From Sphingomonadales bacterium (GTDB lineage: Bacteria > Pseudomonadota > Alphaproteobacteria > Sphingomonadales > Sphingomonadaceae): a stretch of 63,666 nucleotides of DNA. Positions 1 through 9,482 of the stretch are shown here, piece by piece; the stretch's first letter is position 1, and each line of letters starts with the position of its first letter. Below the pieces are notes generated by a model, which saw nothing but the letters and a program-made list of their open reading frames with translations, was not told the DNA's origin and made no database searches. The stretch covers positions 1 through 63,666 of the forward strand of contig JAQGKX010000088.1 in the NCBI GenBank assembly GCA_028289885.1, in the 5' to 3' direction. The position numbers were made by a program, and so were the translations under genes.

Positions 1-49
1 AATCATTCACTTTACATCAATATCGCTGGACCATATATCGCCCTTCCCC

Positions 50-87
50 GCTGCCCCATGGGACTTCCAACCGCAAGGCAGCTTTTT
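50..87 (+). terminator. Hairpin followed by T5: possible attenuator of the decarboxylase gene
   Basis: A 6-bp perfect stem (GCTGCC at 50-55 with GGCAGC at 77-82) is followed directly by TTTTT at 83-87, the form of an intrinsic terminator. It lies about 35 bases before the decarboxylase start. It could end the gene left of the window, or be the terminator half of a leader attenuator. A conserved 'speF' leader RNA is known before ornithine decarboxylase genes of alphaproteobacteria, but most of any such leader would lie outside this window. The 21-nt loop is long for a terminator. Confidence 0.5.
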
Positions 88-122
88 AGTCATTGTCTCA
101 CGACATTTGGAGGTCCCTTGAA

Positions 123-1307
123 TTGCACAAGCATCCTACTGCGCTGGGGTTAGCGACCACCCTTCTGCCGGTTCAACCGGTAACGCTTACTCGCTCGCAT
201 GCCGCACGTCGCGCCGCCCGCTTCTTTGTCGAGAAGTTTCCGGGGCGGACCATGTACGCCGTGAAAGCGAATCCCTCGCCGGAGTTGCTGGCCGTGCTGT
301 ACGACAGCGGCATCACGCAGTTCGACGTGGCCTCCATTGCCGAAGTGCGACTGGTGGCGAACACGCTTCCGGATGCGACGATGTGCTTCATGCACCCGGT
401 CAAGGCCGAGGAAGCGATCCGCGAAGCTTATGACACGCATGGCGTTCGCACATTCTCTCTCGATACGATGGAAGAACTGGAAAAGATCGTCCGTGCCACA
501 AAGGGCGCGACCGACCTTACCCTGTGCGTGCGTATCCGGGTTTCGTCCGAACATTCGAAGCTGAGCCTCGCGTCGAAATTTGGTGCTGACCCTGCCGAGT
601 TGCGTGAACTTCTGATCGCCACCCGTCAGGTCGCCGATGCTCTGGGCATTTGCTTCCATGTCGGTAGTCAGGCGATGTCCCCTGCAGCATATTCCGGCGC
701 CATGGAGCGGGTTCGTGCCGCTATCGTGGAAGCCGGTGTTACGGTCGATGTCGTGGACGTCGGGGGCGGGTTTCCGTCGTCATATCCCGGCATGGAACCA
801 CCGCCTTTGGAAGTGTTCTTCGACGTCATTCACAAATGCTTCGAGGACCTGCCCGTCAGTTACTCGTCCGAATTGTGGTGCGAGCCGGGGCGCGCGTTGT
901 CGGCGGAATATTCATCGCTGATCGTTCGCGTGGAAAAGCGGCGTGGGGATGAGCTTTACATCAACGACGGTGCTTATGGCGCGTTGTTCGATGCGGCGCA
1001 TATCGCATGGCGTTTCCCCACCGAACTGCTTCGGGAACCCGATTCGAATGCGCGCGACATGGCGTTCAGTTTTTACGGTCCGACGTGTGACGATGCCGAC
1101 TATATGAAGGGGCCGTTCATGCTGCCTGCCGATATGAAGGCCGGTGACTATATCGAAATCGGGATGCTCGGTGCCTATGGTTGCGCGATGCGGACCGGGT
1201 TCAACGGTTTTGGTTCGGTCGATACGATCGAAGTGGACGACGAGCCGATGGTGTCGATGTATGTCGAGGACCATCGTCGGGTCATGTCGAACGTCGTAAA
1301 GCTGTAA
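123..1307 (+). CDS. Ornithine decarboxylase (PLP fold type III; Orn/DAP/Arg decarboxylase family 2)
   Basis: Decarboxylates ornithine to putrescine with pyridoxal phosphate in the cytoplasm, the entry step of polyamine synthesis. The N-terminal alanine-racemase-like barrel carries the PLP lysine in MYAVKANP (about Lys48). VGGGFPS is the phosphate-binding glycine loop, CEPGRAL follows, and GPTCDDAD near the C-terminus holds the cysteine and aspartate contributed across the dimer interface. The TTG at 123 was chosen because TGGAGG at 108-113 sits at correct spacing; an in-frame TTG at 93 would add 10 residues and lacks such a site. The product is 394 residues, normal for short bacterial/eukaryote-type ODC. 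The next gene is a polyamine-modifying enzyme, which supports the assignment. Lysine as a second substrate cannot be excluded. Confidence 0.88.
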   Translation: MHKHPTALGLATTLLPVQPVTLTRSHAARRAARFFVEKFPGRTMYAVKANPSPELLAVLYDSGITQFDVASIAEVRLVANTLPDATMCFMHPVKAEEAIREAYDTHGVRTFSLDTMEELEKIVRATKGATDLTLCVRIRVSSEHSKLSLASKFGADPAELRELLIATRQVADALGICFHVGSQAMSPAAYSGAMERVRAAIVEAGVTVDVVDVGGGFPSSYPGMEPPPLEVFFDVIHKCFEDLPVSYSSELWCEPGRALSAEYSSLIVRVEKRRGDELYINDGAYGALFDAAHIAWRFPTELLREPDSNARDMAFSFYGPTCDDADYMKGPFMLPADMKAGDYIEIGMLGAYGCAMRTGFNGFGSVDTIEVDDEPMVSMYVEDHRRVMSNVVKL

Positions 1308-1407
1308 GGGCGGCTTTCCTCGCGACCGACCCGCGACTGTAACATCAATGTTTCATTTTCACCCCTAGCCTCTCTCGCAAGACGGGAGGGGGATAAGGAG
1401 CTATTCA

Positions 1408-2460
1408 ATGTCTACGCCCCAGATCAACGCTCAGCGCAAGGCCGAGCTTCTTTCCACCAAGGTCGAACATATCGACATCACCAGCTTCGACGCGCGGCCG
1501 ATCGTCGATGCGATGGCGAAGATGAGCTTTACGAGCCGCGACCTCGCGCGCGCGACGAACATCTATAACCAGATGCTCGAAGACCCCGATTGCACGATCT
1601 TCCTCGTCATCGCCGGTTCGACCAGCGCGGGTGGTTGCATGGACCTGTATGCCGAACTGCTGCGGTCGAACATGATCGACGGCGTGGTCGCGACCGGCGC
1701 AACGATCGTGGATATGGATTTCTTCGAAGGACTTGGCCACAAACACTATCAAGCCCTTGATGTTCCTGATGATGATACACTGCGTTCGCTGCTGATCGAC
1801 CGGATCTACGATACGTACATCGACGAAGAGCAGTTGCAGGATTGCGACCACACAATCCTCGAAATCGCCAATTCGCTCGAGCCAAAGCCCTATTCGAGCC
1901 GCGCATTCATCCGGGAAATGGGCAAGTATCTCAGCGAGCATGGCAAGAAGGACAACAGCCTCGTCAAGCTGGCTTACGAGCATGACGTGCCAATCTTTTG
2001 CCCGGCATTCGTTGATTCGTCGGCGGGCTTCGGGCTGGTCAAGCACCAGGTCGATCGGGCCAAAGAAGGCAAGCCGTACATGGTCCTCGACGCAATTGCC
2101 GACTTCCGCGAACTGACCGACATCAAGGTGAAGGCGGGCACCACCGGCCTGCTGATGATCGGCGGCGGCGTGCCCAAGAACTTCGTGCAGGATACCGTAG
2201 TTTGCGCCGAGATCCTCGGTCACGACGATGTCGCGGTTCATAAATACGCCGTGCAGATCACGGTTGCTGACGTCCGCGATGGTGCGTGTTCGTCGTCCAC
2301 GCTTCAGGAAGCTGCAAGCTGGGGCAAGGTCAACACCGGTATCGAGCAGATGGTCTTTGCTGAGGCTGGCTCGGTGATGCCTTTGCTGGCGTCGGATGCG
2401 TACCATCGTGGCGCGTGGAAGAACCGGGTAAAGCGCAAATGGGGCGCCATTTTCGACTGA
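1408..2460 (+). CDS. Deoxyhypusine synthase-like aminobutyl transferase
   Basis: A 350-residue NAD-dependent enzyme of the deoxyhypusine synthase family. In eukaryotes and archaea the family moves the aminobutyl group of spermidine to a lysine of eIF5A. Bacteria lack eIF5A, so here the acceptor is probably a free amine, giving homospermidine or a guanidinylated analogue. The active-site lysine lies in GGGVPKNF (about Lys257), and AGSTSAGG is a nucleotide-binding glycine-rich segment. AAGGAG at 1395-1400 precedes the ATG by 7 bases. It lies 100 bases after ornithine decarboxylase in the same direction, which links it to polyamine supply. The family call is firm; the exact product (homospermidine or 1,9-bis(guanidino)-5-azanonane) is inference. 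Confidence 0.82.
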   Translation: MSTPQINAQRKAELLSTKVEHIDITSFDARPIVDAMAKMSFTSRDLARATNIYNQMLEDPDCTIFLVIAGSTSAGGCMDLYAELLRSNMIDGVVATGATIVDMDFFEGLGHKHYQALDVPDDDTLRSLLIDRIYDTYIDEEQLQDCDHTILEIANSLEPKPYSSRAFIREMGKYLSEHGKKDNSLVKLAYEHDVPIFCPAFVDSSAGFGLVKHQVDRAKEGKPYMVLDAIADFRELTDIKVKAGTTGLLMIGGGVPKNFVQDTVVCAEILGHDDVAVHKYAVQITVADVRDGACSSSTLQEAASWGKVNTGIEQMVFAEAGSVMPLLASDAYHRGAWKNRVKRKWGAIFD

Positions 2461-2469
2461 TGCATTTGC

Positions 2470-2491
2470 CACCCTGGTGCAGGCCGGGGTG
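2470..2491. terminator. Convergent intergenic hairpin
   Basis: CACCCTGG and CCGGGGTG form an 8-bp stem (one G-U pair) around a 6-nt loop in the 38-base gap between two convergent genes. No strong T-run follows on either strand. It probably serves as a bidirectional terminator or 3'-end stabiliser. Confidence 0.45.
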
Positions 2492-2498
2492 ACAGTGC

Positions 2499-3668
2499 TT
2501 ATCGGGTGAAAGCAGCCGCCAGTTCCACATGTGTGGACCAGCGAAACTGCCCAACGGGCGCAACCCAGTCGAGCTTGTATCCGCCCGCCGCCAGCACCGT
2601 CGCATCGCGCGAAAACGTCGATGGATTGCACGACACATAGGCGATCCGCGGCACCTTCGATGCGGCAAGATTAACGATCTGCTCGCGGGCACCGGCGCGT
2701 GGAGGGTCGAGCACAACCGCATCGAAACGCGATAATTCGGACTCGTCCAGGGGGCGGCGGAACAGGTCGCGGTGTTCGACGGTAACGCGGCGGCTCGCTG
2801 CAAGGGCAAGAATTGCATCGCGCGCGCCCTCAACGGCATGGATGGCTCCTGACAACGAAAGCGCGAACGTGCCGAGGCCGCTGAACAGGTCTGCGGTTGT
2901 TTGCGAATTTCCGATCGCTCGCCGCACGGCAGCGACGAGCGCTGCTTCTCCATCGGCGGTGGCTTGCAGGAACGCGCCCTCTGGCAATGCGACCGGAACT
3001 CCGCCCAGCGTGATGGTAACATCCTGGGGAACATAGCGCGGCGACGGGCCATAGCCTTCGTCGATCGAAAGGCGCGCCAGCTTGTTCGCGCGGCCAAAAT
3101 CGGTGAGCGCTTCGACAGCCTCCAGACCTTCGACCGCAACACCCTCGATCAGCATGTCTACGCCCTGATCGGCGCGCGTCATCGACACTTTGGCTCGCCC
3201 CTTGTCCACCATGATCTTGCCCAACAAGCCGCGCAGCGGCCCGACCAGCACGAACAATTCGGGCAGGACGACATGACATTCACGCAGATCGACAATGCGG
3301 TGACTCGCGGTCTCATTGAACCCGATGATGACGTTGCGCCCCCGCCGCTCGGCCTGGAACGTCGCGCGGCGTCGGGTCCGGGGGGGCGACAAATGCACCG
3401 GGAGAATGTCGGGGATTGCCAGTCCCTGGGTCTGCAAGGCGTGGGTTATGCGGTCGCGCAGATAGTCGGAATAGGTAGCATCATCAGCATGTTGAAGCTG
3501 GCAGCCCCCACACGTTGGGAAGTGCCGACATGGCGGGGTTTGGTGATGGGGGCCGTTTACGATCGCGCCATCCTCGCCGATCGCGTCGCCGGGAACCGCG
3601 AATGCGGCATGCTGGCCATCGGCGGTAACGCCCTCCCCACGCGCGGCGATCCGGACGATCTCCGTCAC
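2499..3668 (-). CDS. Class I SAM-dependent RNA (uracil-C5) methyltransferase, RlmD/TrmA family
   Basis: Predicted to methylate C5 of a uridine in 23S rRNA (RlmD-like) or tRNA. The N-terminal region is followed by a cysteine cluster (CRHFPTCGGC near residues 47-56) like the iron-sulfur site of RlmD. The SAM domain contains DLFSGLGTFAL, then LDPPRAGA, and the catalytic cysteine in YVSCNPSTFSRD. At 389 residues it is shorter than E. coli RlmD (433), with little or no N-terminal TRAM domain. The chosen GTG at 3668 gives a GTGA overlap with the stop of the upstream gene; a TTG at 3674 is also possible. Which RNA position is modified cannot be told from sequence alone. Confidence 0.82.
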   Translation of the reverse strand: MTEIVRIAARGEGVTADGQHAAFAVPGDAIGEDGAIVNGPHHQTPPCRHFPTCGGCQLQHADDATYSDYLRDRITHALQTQGLAIPDILPVHLSPPRTRRRATFQAERRGRNVIIGFNETASHRIVDLRECHVVLPELFVLVGPLRGLLGKIMVDKGRAKVSMTRADQGVDMLIEGVAVEGLEAVEALTDFGRANKLARLSIDEGYGPSPRYVPQDVTITLGGVPVALPEGAFLQATADGEAALVAAVRRAIGNSQTTADLFSGLGTFALSLSGAIHAVEGARDAILALAASRRVTVEHRDLFRRPLDESELSRFDAVVLDPPRAGAREQIVNLAASKVPRIAYVSCNPSTFSRDATVLAAGGYKLDWVAPVGQFRWSTHVELAAAFTR

Positions 3669-5011
3669 AGGCAATCTGCCAGACGGGCGAGGAGATCGTC
3701 GGCGATCATGCCTCTTCCAGCCCGTCGCGCTGCCTCGCCGTGAAGCCAGACCGCGGCGCAGGCGGCGTCATGAGGGGCAAGTCCACGGGCGAGCATGGCA
3801 CCGGCGATACCAGCCAGTACGTCGCCCGTCCCAGCGGTGGAAAGCCATGCGCTCGCCGGGGGACACAGAGTGACGCGGCCGCCGGGAGACGCAATCACCG
3901 TGTCCGCACCCTTGAAAACGATCGTCGCACCGCTTTGTTCGGCCGCGGCGCGGACTCGGTCGATCTTGCTTGCTTCGCTGTCGCCGAACATTCGGGTGAA
4001 CTCACCGGCATGTGGCGTGATGATCATAGGCTTGCTCCGGCGTGGCAGACCGGTTTGGAGCGCGTCCCCATCCAGAACGAGTGCCCGGTCGGATGCAATG
4101 GCTTTGGCGAGAAGCTCTCGTGCCCTGTCGTCGTAGCCAAGCCCGGGACCAATAACGACCGCACCGACCCGCTTGTCGTTCAACAATTCTGGCAGGTAAT
4201 CCGCATCGCGTCGAACGATCGCGTGCGGTGTTTCCCCGATTACCCCGACCCCAACGACATAGCCTGCGCCGCTTCTGGCTGCCGCTGTTGCCGACAATGC
4301 CGCCGCCCCGGCCATGGCACCGCCGACCACGACAACCATGCCGCGCGTATATTTATGATCGTTCGGGCCGGGTGCAGCAAGCGTGGGTTTTTCGAGTACC
4401 GCAGCACGGGATTTGCACGCGATGCCGATGTCGGCAATCCGCACCTTTCCGCAAAAAGACGCGCCGGGTTGCAGCAGGTGCGCAGGTTTGGTGGCAGCAA
4501 ACGCAATCGTGATGTCGGCCGGGATCGCGCCGTAATCCCGGCCATCATCGGTGCCGACCCCGCTTGGCAGGTCGGCGGCAATCACAATGCTCGCAGCAGA
4601 TGCCAACCGGTTCAGAGGTCCGGCAATTTCCGGCGGCAAGGCTCGGGTCAGGCCGGTTCCAAAAACGGCATCGACAAGAACAGGCGCGGCTTCGGTATCG
4701 GCAAGCGTGCCGACAGCGCGGCCCCAGGCACGTCGCGCTGCAATCGCCAGTTCGGTCTTTGGTTCACCGGTTGCTGCAACCGTGACGTCGAGGCCCCATG
4801 TTTCGAGCATGCGCGCCGCGACATAGCCGTCGCCCCCGTTGTTGCCCGGCCCGCAAGCGATCAGCACACGCTGCCCGCCACCGAAACGCCACACAGCTTC
4901 TGCCAATACCTGGCCAGCGCGCGCCATGAGTAACTGTAATGAAACGTCACTATCGTCCTCGGCAGCACGCATTTCGGCAGCTGTGAGTACCGGGCCGAAC
5001 AGCGGCTTCAT
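3665..5011 (-). CDS. nnr: Bifunctional NAD(P)H-hydrate epimerase / ADP-dependent NAD(P)H-hydrate dehydratase
   Basis: Repairs hydrated NADH and NADPH (NAD(P)HX). The N-terminal YjeF_N domain (about residues 1-200) epimerises R- to S-NAD(P)HX; the C-terminal YjeF_C kinase-like domain (about 215-448) dehydrates the S form using ADP. GPGNNGGDGYVAARML is the epimerase signature. GPGLGYDD and the later GTGDVLAG are ribokinase-like nucleotide and anion-hole motifs of the dehydratase. At 448 residues it is slightly shorter than E. coli Nnr (515) but both domains look complete. Its ATG overlaps the stop of the small lipoprotein gene by 4 bases (ATGA), implying co-translation. Confidence 0.9.
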   Translation of the reverse strand: MKPLFGPVLTAAEMRAAEDDSDVSLQLLMARAGQVLAEAVWRFGGGQRVLIACGPGNNGGDGYVAARMLETWGLDVTVAATGEPKTELAIAARRAWGRAVGTLADTEAAPVLVDAVFGTGLTRALPPEIAGPLNRLASAASIVIAADLPSGVGTDDGRDYGAIPADITIAFAATKPAHLLQPGASFCGKVRIADIGIACKSRAAVLEKPTLAAPGPNDHKYTRGMVVVVGGAMAGAAALSATAAARSGAGYVVGVGVIGETPHAIVRRDADYLPELLNDKRVGAVVIGPGLGYDDRARELLAKAIASDRALVLDGDALQTGLPRRSKPMIITPHAGEFTRMFGDSEASKIDRVRAAAEQSGATIVFKGADTVIASPGGRVTLCPPASAWLSTAGTGDVLAGIAGAMLARGLAPHDAACAAVWLHGEAARRAGRGMIADDLLARLADCL

Positions 5012-5337
5012 TTGCGGGATGGCAGGCGGTAACGGTCGCCGCCGACTTCCACTTCGAGACGACCATCAGCCTGCGGGTGGCCGGTCGCTTCGATGGCTCC
5101 ATCGGCAGCAGTGATCGTACCGTCGGGATCGACGTTCAATTTCCGGAACCCGCCGTCGGCATGATGGATCGTCAGGACACCGGCATCCGTGCTCCGTTCG
5201 AGAGCACAATCGCGCGAAAACTCGGTTGCTCCGCCTGTCGCACAGTCGATGCGGTCTGCTTCGGGTACGTCGATCGACGACGTGCGATGGCAACCGGCCA
5301 CCAATGCCAGCAGCAGCGCGGCCCTAAATGTCCGCAT
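5008..5337 (-). CDS. Small hypothetical lipoprotein
   Basis: A 109-residue protein not recognised as a characterised family. Its N-terminus ([16 protein letters not shown]) is a short type II signal peptide with lipobox LVAGC; cleavage before Cys16 would give a lipid-anchored protein. The mature part is acidic, has three more cysteines, and ends in a small beta-rich segment ([16 protein letters not shown]). The ATG lies inside the end of ilvD (14-base overlap) and the stop overlaps the next gene's ATG. A longer in-frame reading extends back into ilvD but would destroy the signal peptide, so the internal ATG was chosen. Confidence 0.72.
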   Translation of the reverse strand: MRTFRAALLLALVAGCHRTSSIDVPEADRIDCATGGATEFSRDCALERSTDAGVLTIHHADGGFRKLNVDPDGTITAADGAIEATGHPQADGRLEVEVGGDRYRLPSRK

Positions 5338-7045
5338 AGACGTGTCGTTCGGCCTTCGCACCGGGATGCGTAACCGCGCCCTGCCACGCCGGACCGACAT
5401 TCTGCGCATAACGCCACAATGCCCCGGACTGATAGTCGTTGACGCGGGGCTGCCATGCGGCCTCGCGGGTCGCCAGGATTGCCTCATCCACGAGCAAATC
5501 GATCGTCCCAGCCTCTGCGTCAATGGCGATCGTGTCGCCGTCCTCGACCAACGCGATCGGCCCGCCATCGGCTGCTTCGGGGCCGACATGACCGATGCAA
5601 AAGCCGCGCGTAGCTCCCGAGAAACGCCCATCGGTGATCAGCGCGATCTTTTCGCCCATCCCAAGACCATAAAGCGCGGCCGTGGTGGATAGCATTTCGC
5701 GCATGCCGGGGCCGCCCTTTGGTCCCTCGTAGCGGATGACGATCACTTCGCCCTCCCTGATCTCTCGTGCCTCGACAGCAGCGAAACAATCCTCCTCGCA
5801 GTCGAACACGCGCGCAGGCCCGGTAAATTGAAGGCGGTGCATCCCGGCAACTTTCACGATGGCTCCGTCCGGTGCCAGCGATCCGCGCAGGCCGACGACG
5901 CCGCCGGTGGGGCTTAGTGGCGTTGTGACGTCATAAATGACTTTTTGGTTCGGGTTCCACGTCACTTTGTCGATGTTCTCACCCAGCGTCTTACCCGTAA
6001 CCGTCATGCAATTGCCGTCGAGGAAGCCGCCGGCCAGCAACGTTTTCATCGCCATATATATGCCACCGGCCTCGTTCATGTCCTTTGCGACATAGCGCCC
6101 ACCGGGTTTCAGATCGGCGATATAAGGCGTCGTCTTGAACACTTCGGCAACGTCGAAAAGATCGAAGTCGATACCCGCTTCGTGCGCCATCGCAGGCAAA
6201 TGGAGTGCAGCGTTGGTCGATCCGCCCGTTGCCGCAACCACGCGGGCGGCGTTGATGAAAGCCTCGCGTGTGCAGATGTCGCGCGGGCGGATGTTCAGCG
6301 CTAGCAATTCCATGACCTGCTCGCCCGCAGCATGAGCAATCTGTTCGCGCGTCGTGTAAGGAGCTGGTACCATATTACTGTTTGGTAAGGATAATCCGAT
6401 AGCCTCACCGACGCAGGCCATTGTGTTTGCGGTGAACTGGCCACCACAGGCACCGTGTCCCGGACAAGCGACCTTTTCAAGTTCAGTAAGTTCAGAAAGT
6501 GGGCAGGTACCGGCTGCATATTGACCGACTGCCTCGAATACATCGACAACAGTAACGTCCCGTTCGTGATAGCGTCCGGGCAGGATCGACCCGCCGTAAA
6601 CAAAGATGCTCGGCACGTTCAGGCGCAGCATCGCCATCATCATGCCGGGGAGCGATTTATCGCAACCGGCAAAGGTCACGAGCGCGTCATAGCAGTGACC
6701 GCGAACTGAAAGCTCGACCGAGTCGGCAATGACTTCGCGGCTGACCAGCGAGGATTTCATCCCCTGATGACCCATCGCGATGCCGTCGGTCACCGTAATC
6801 GTGTTGAACCTGCGCGGCATCCCACCGCCCGCCTCGACACCTGCGCGGCAGATGTCGGCCTGCGCGTTCAATGTCGTATTGCACGGCGCGCTGTCGTTAC
6901 CGGCGCTGGCGATGCCGACGAAGGGGCGCGCGATGGCCTCCTCGTCAAGGCCCATCGCGTAATAATACGACCGATGAGGCGCGCGTTCGGGTCCAACCGA
7001 CACGTGGCGGCTTGGCAGGCGGGATTTGTCAAAGATATGGGTCAT
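5324..7045 (-). CDS. ilvD: Dihydroxy-acid dehydratase, [2Fe-2S]-type IlvD
   Basis: Dehydrates 2,3-dihydroxy-isovalerate and 2,3-dihydroxy-3-methylvalerate to the 2-oxo acids, the third common step of valine and isoleucine synthesis. At 573 residues it carries the three cluster cysteines: Cys55 (APCNTT), Cys126 (AGCDKSLPG) and Cys198 (CPGHGACGG). The last motif follows the CPGxGACGG pattern of the plant and mycobacterial [2Fe-2S] enzymes rather than the CPTCGSC of E. coli [4Fe-4S] IlvD. The ATG at 7045 begins the conserved [14 protein letters not shown]; an earlier in-frame start would run into ispE. A sugar-acid dehydratase of the same superfamily is the main alternative. Confidence 0.88.
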   Translation of the reverse strand: MTHIFDKSRLPSRHVSVGPERAPHRSYYYAMGLDEEAIARPFVGIASAGNDSAPCNTTLNAQADICRAGVEAGGGMPRRFNTITVTDGIAMGHQGMKSSLVSREVIADSVELSVRGHCYDALVTFAGCDKSLPGMMMAMLRLNVPSIFVYGGSILPGRYHERDVTVVDVFEAVGQYAAGTCPLSELTELEKVACPGHGACGGQFTANTMACVGEAIGLSLPNSNMVPAPYTTREQIAHAAGEQVMELLALNIRPRDICTREAFINAARVVAATGGSTNAALHLPAMAHEAGIDFDLFDVAEVFKTTPYIADLKPGGRYVAKDMNEAGGIYMAMKTLLAGGFLDGNCMTVTGKTLGENIDKVTWNPNQKVIYDVTTPLSPTGGVVGLRGSLAPDGAIVKVAGMHRLQFTGPARVFDCEEDCFAAVEAREIREGEVIVIRYEGPKGGPGMREMLSTTAALYGLGMGEKIALITDGRFSGATRGFCIGHVGPEAADGGPIALVEDGDTIAIDAEAGTIDLLVDEAILATREAAWQPRVNDYQSGALWRYAQNVGPAWQGAVTHPGAKAERHVYADI

Positions 7046-7098
7046 GGTGGAGACGCCTTGCCGGGCGCGGCGTCCAGAATCAACTAAAGGATGAATTC

Positions 7099-7881
7099 TT
7101 ACCGCAAGGTGGAGGCCATTGCCCAATATCCGGACGGTACTGCGGCATGAGCAGCGTCCCTCGCTGCAAAGGTCTCGAACAGCGCGAAACAGGTTGCGCC
7201 GGACCCCGACATGCGTGCGATCGTCACGCCACGCTGACCCGACATCCAGTCGAGAACGGAGCCGATTTCGGGGACGATCGTTCGCGCCGCGACCTCCAGG
7301 TCATTGCGACCGCTTTGCCAGTCGCCCAGAGGACCGCGATCGGTGCCGTCCCATTGAGCGAACACTGCGGCGGTCGACAAGGCAACGCCTGGGTTGATCA
7401 GGAGGACCGGCGTTCCTGTGACAGGGGTTTCGGGTATCAAATATTCGCCCACTCCCGATCCGCGCATCGTCTGAGACAAGACGCACGAGGGGACGTCGGC
7501 ACCCAGCGACCGCTGCGCCTCGAGCGTTGGAAGGTCGATAGTCCAGAGCCTAGAAAGGAGGCGCAGCGTTGCCGCAGCGTCCGCCGAGCCGCCACCAATG
7601 CCGCTCGCCACTGGAAGGTTTTTGGTCAGGTGAACCGCAGCACCGCAGATTTCGGACAGCAGCCGTGCCGCTTTCGCGATGATATTATCCTGTCCGTCCA
7701 GTTGCTTGGCGAATGGACCTGTGATTTCCAGTGAGAGCAGGTCATCTTTCTGCACGATGATCTCATCGCCATGTTCGCAAAACGCAAAGACCGTTTCCAA
7801 CTCGTGATAGCCGTCCCCGCGCCGTCCACGAACGTGAAGCGCAAGGTTGATCTTTGCATAGGCAGTTTCGCTAAGGCTCAC
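7099..7881 (-). CDS. ispE: 4-diphosphocytidyl-2-C-methyl-D-erythritol kinase
   Basis: GHMP-family kinase that phosphorylates CDP-methylerythritol with ATP in the MEP pathway of isoprenoid synthesis. [11 protein letters not shown] at the N-terminus and the ATP loop [19 protein letters not shown] in the middle are typical, and [13 protein letters not shown] is the C-terminal GHMP motif. The GTG at 7881 was chosen: it forms a GTGA overlap with the stop of the upstream TPR gene and gives 260 residues. Longer readings extend into the upstream gene and have no family support. Confidence 0.92.
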   Translation of the reverse strand: MSLSETAYAKINLALHVRGRRGDGYHELETVFAFCEHGDEIIVQKDDLLSLEITGPFAKQLDGQDNIIAKAARLLSEICGAAVHLTKNLPVASGIGGGSADAAATLRLLSRLWTIDLPTLEAQRSLGADVPSCVLSQTMRGSGVGEYLIPETPVTGTPVLLINPGVALSTAAVFAQWDGTDRGPLGDWQSGRNDLEVAARTIVPEIGSVLDWMSGQRGVTIARMSGSGATCFALFETFAARDAAHAAVPSGYWAMASTLR

Positions 7882-9482
7882 GGCATCCCCCGCGCGATCT
7901 TGGCGTCGAGGCGCGTTGCCGTGACGCCGTCGGCCTGAACACGCGCGGCGGCCCACGAATAACGCGCATCGACACGACGTCCGCCCCGCCAATACGCGTC
8001 GCCGAGATGCTCTCCAATTTCAGGCTCGGCATTCTCCATCGCAACCGCGCGTTCCAGACCTGCAATCGCCAGATCGTTCCGCCCGAGCCGATAATTTGCC
8101 CATCCTACCGAGTCCATGATCGCCGCGCTGTCCGGCTTCATCCGTGCCGCCGCAGATAGGAACATGACCGCCCGATCCGTGTCTTCGCCATTTTCGATCA
8201 GGCCGTATCCGAGTTCGTTGAGCAGAACTGGATCACCCGGCGTCAGCGTCAATGCTCGCTCGAGATAGGGCCGCGCCGACTTCCAGTCTCCCGCCCGATC
8301 CATCGCGTTACCGATGGCAAAGAGCAGCGGCCCGTTGGCACGACCGTCGGGACTGGCCGCCAGCACCTTGAGGAAAACCGCGATTGCCTCGCCGTAATGT
8401 CCTCGCCGCGCCTCGATGTCACCCACTCGGGCCAGATCGTTCGGAGAAGTCGCGGCGCGTACCCTTGCCTCGAGGACAGCGCGATCGGCATCGCCTGTGG
8501 CTTCGAGAAGGTCGATGCGCAGCGACGCCGCGTCACCGCCATAGACCGGGTCTTTTGTCAGATGGTCGGCCATTGAGAGTGCGACGCCCTTGTCCTTCCC
8601 GATGGCAAATGCGCCCGCAGCGATCAGGGCGATCCTTGGGTTCTTCGGAGCGGCAAACTGGGCAAAGCGAGCTAGAGTGACGGCGGCGCGCGGCGAACTC
8701 TGGTTGATCAGGTCGCCCGCCATGCGCGACAGCAGGAAAGCCGCTCCGCTCGCCGGGCCATCGATGCCAATGCCCAGCTTGCGACCATTTTTGATCAACA
8801 ACTTGGCGGCATTCGTTGAGACGTCGTCGGCAATCAGCAGCGCAGCCGCCGCCTCGCGCTGGCCGCGATCGGCGAGCGTCGCGGCGGCGGTCAGGCGCAA
8901 CGATTGCGACCGGTACGGATCGAGCGGCCAAAGTGCCTTGATCGCTATGCTGCCGTCGGCAGTGTCGCCATTCGCCAGCAGGAGCAATGCGCGGCTTTCC
9001 TGCGCATAGGCATCGTTGCCGACCGCCCTCACAGCGCCCGCAACGACGACCGGCTCACCCGTCCCAAGCGCCAGCCATTCCGCTAGGATCGGAACCATGA
9101 ACGCGAAATCGGATTCACGTGAAATCTCGGCCAGTCGCGTCGTGGCCGTCCTACAATCGCCATTCCGGAGCGCATCGATGTAGAACAGCAGGCGGAGATC
9201 GGGCGGCACCAGCCCCGCCCGCTCAAGGGCCTGCCCCGCGCGCAGGGCCAGCGCATAGTCACCACCAATGACCGCCTGCCGATAAGCATGAAGCGCGACC
9301 GTCGATTCGTTCGGCGCTGCGGTCAGTGCAGCCCGATAGGTTCGCACGGCCTCTGCACCGCCGCCGACCCGCGCTCGTGCATAAAGAGCGAGGGCCGACG
9401 GTTCGCTGCGCCTCGCCTCCGCGGACTGGCCTAAACCGGCCAGCACCAACGCGAGGCTACATATTCGGGTAATTCGGACCAC
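7878..9482 (-). CDS. Tetratricopeptide-repeat protein with signal peptide
   Basis: A 534-residue predicted exported protein. Residues 1-23 look like a signal peptide ending in QSAEA. The rest is alanine-rich helical sequence with TPR-like units, clearest in the C-terminal half (for example LNELGYGLIENGED and MDSVGWANYRLGRND), so it is probably a periplasmic scaffold. It starts with GTG inside the end of the ETF-ubiquinone oxidoreductase gene (26-base overlap) and ends in a GTGA overlap with ispE. The coupling suggests one transcript but does not reveal the partner. Function unknown. Confidence 0.82.
   Translation of the reverse strand: MVRITRICSLALVLAGLGQSAEARRSEPSALALYARARVGGGAEAVRTYRAALTAAPNESTVALHAYRQAVIGGDYALALRAGQALERAGLVPPDLRLLFYIDALRNGDCRTATTRLAEISRESDFAFMVPILAEWLALGTGEPVVVAGAVRAVGNDAYAQESRALLLLANGDTADGSIAIKALWPLDPYRSQSLRLTAAATLADRGQREAAAALLIADDVSTNAAKLLIKNGRKLGIGIDGPASGAAFLLSRMAGDLINQSSPRAAVTLARFAQFAAPKNPRIALIAAGAFAIGKDKGVALSMADHLTKDPVYGGDAASLRIDLLEATGDADRAVLEARVRAATSPNDLARVGDIEARRGHYGEAIAVFLKVLAASPDGRANGPLLFAIGNAMDRAGDWKSARPYLERALTLTPGDPVLLNELGYGLIENGEDTDRAVMFLSAAARMKPDSAAIMDSVGWANYRLGRNDLAIAGLERAVAMENAEPEIGEHLGDAYWRGGRRVDARYSWAAARVQADGVTATRLDAKIARGMP

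Noticed and set aside
1405-2631. Minus-strand open frame of 408 codons antisense to the deoxyhypusine synthase-like gene
   Set aside because: Complement of a strong family match; composition is shadow-like.
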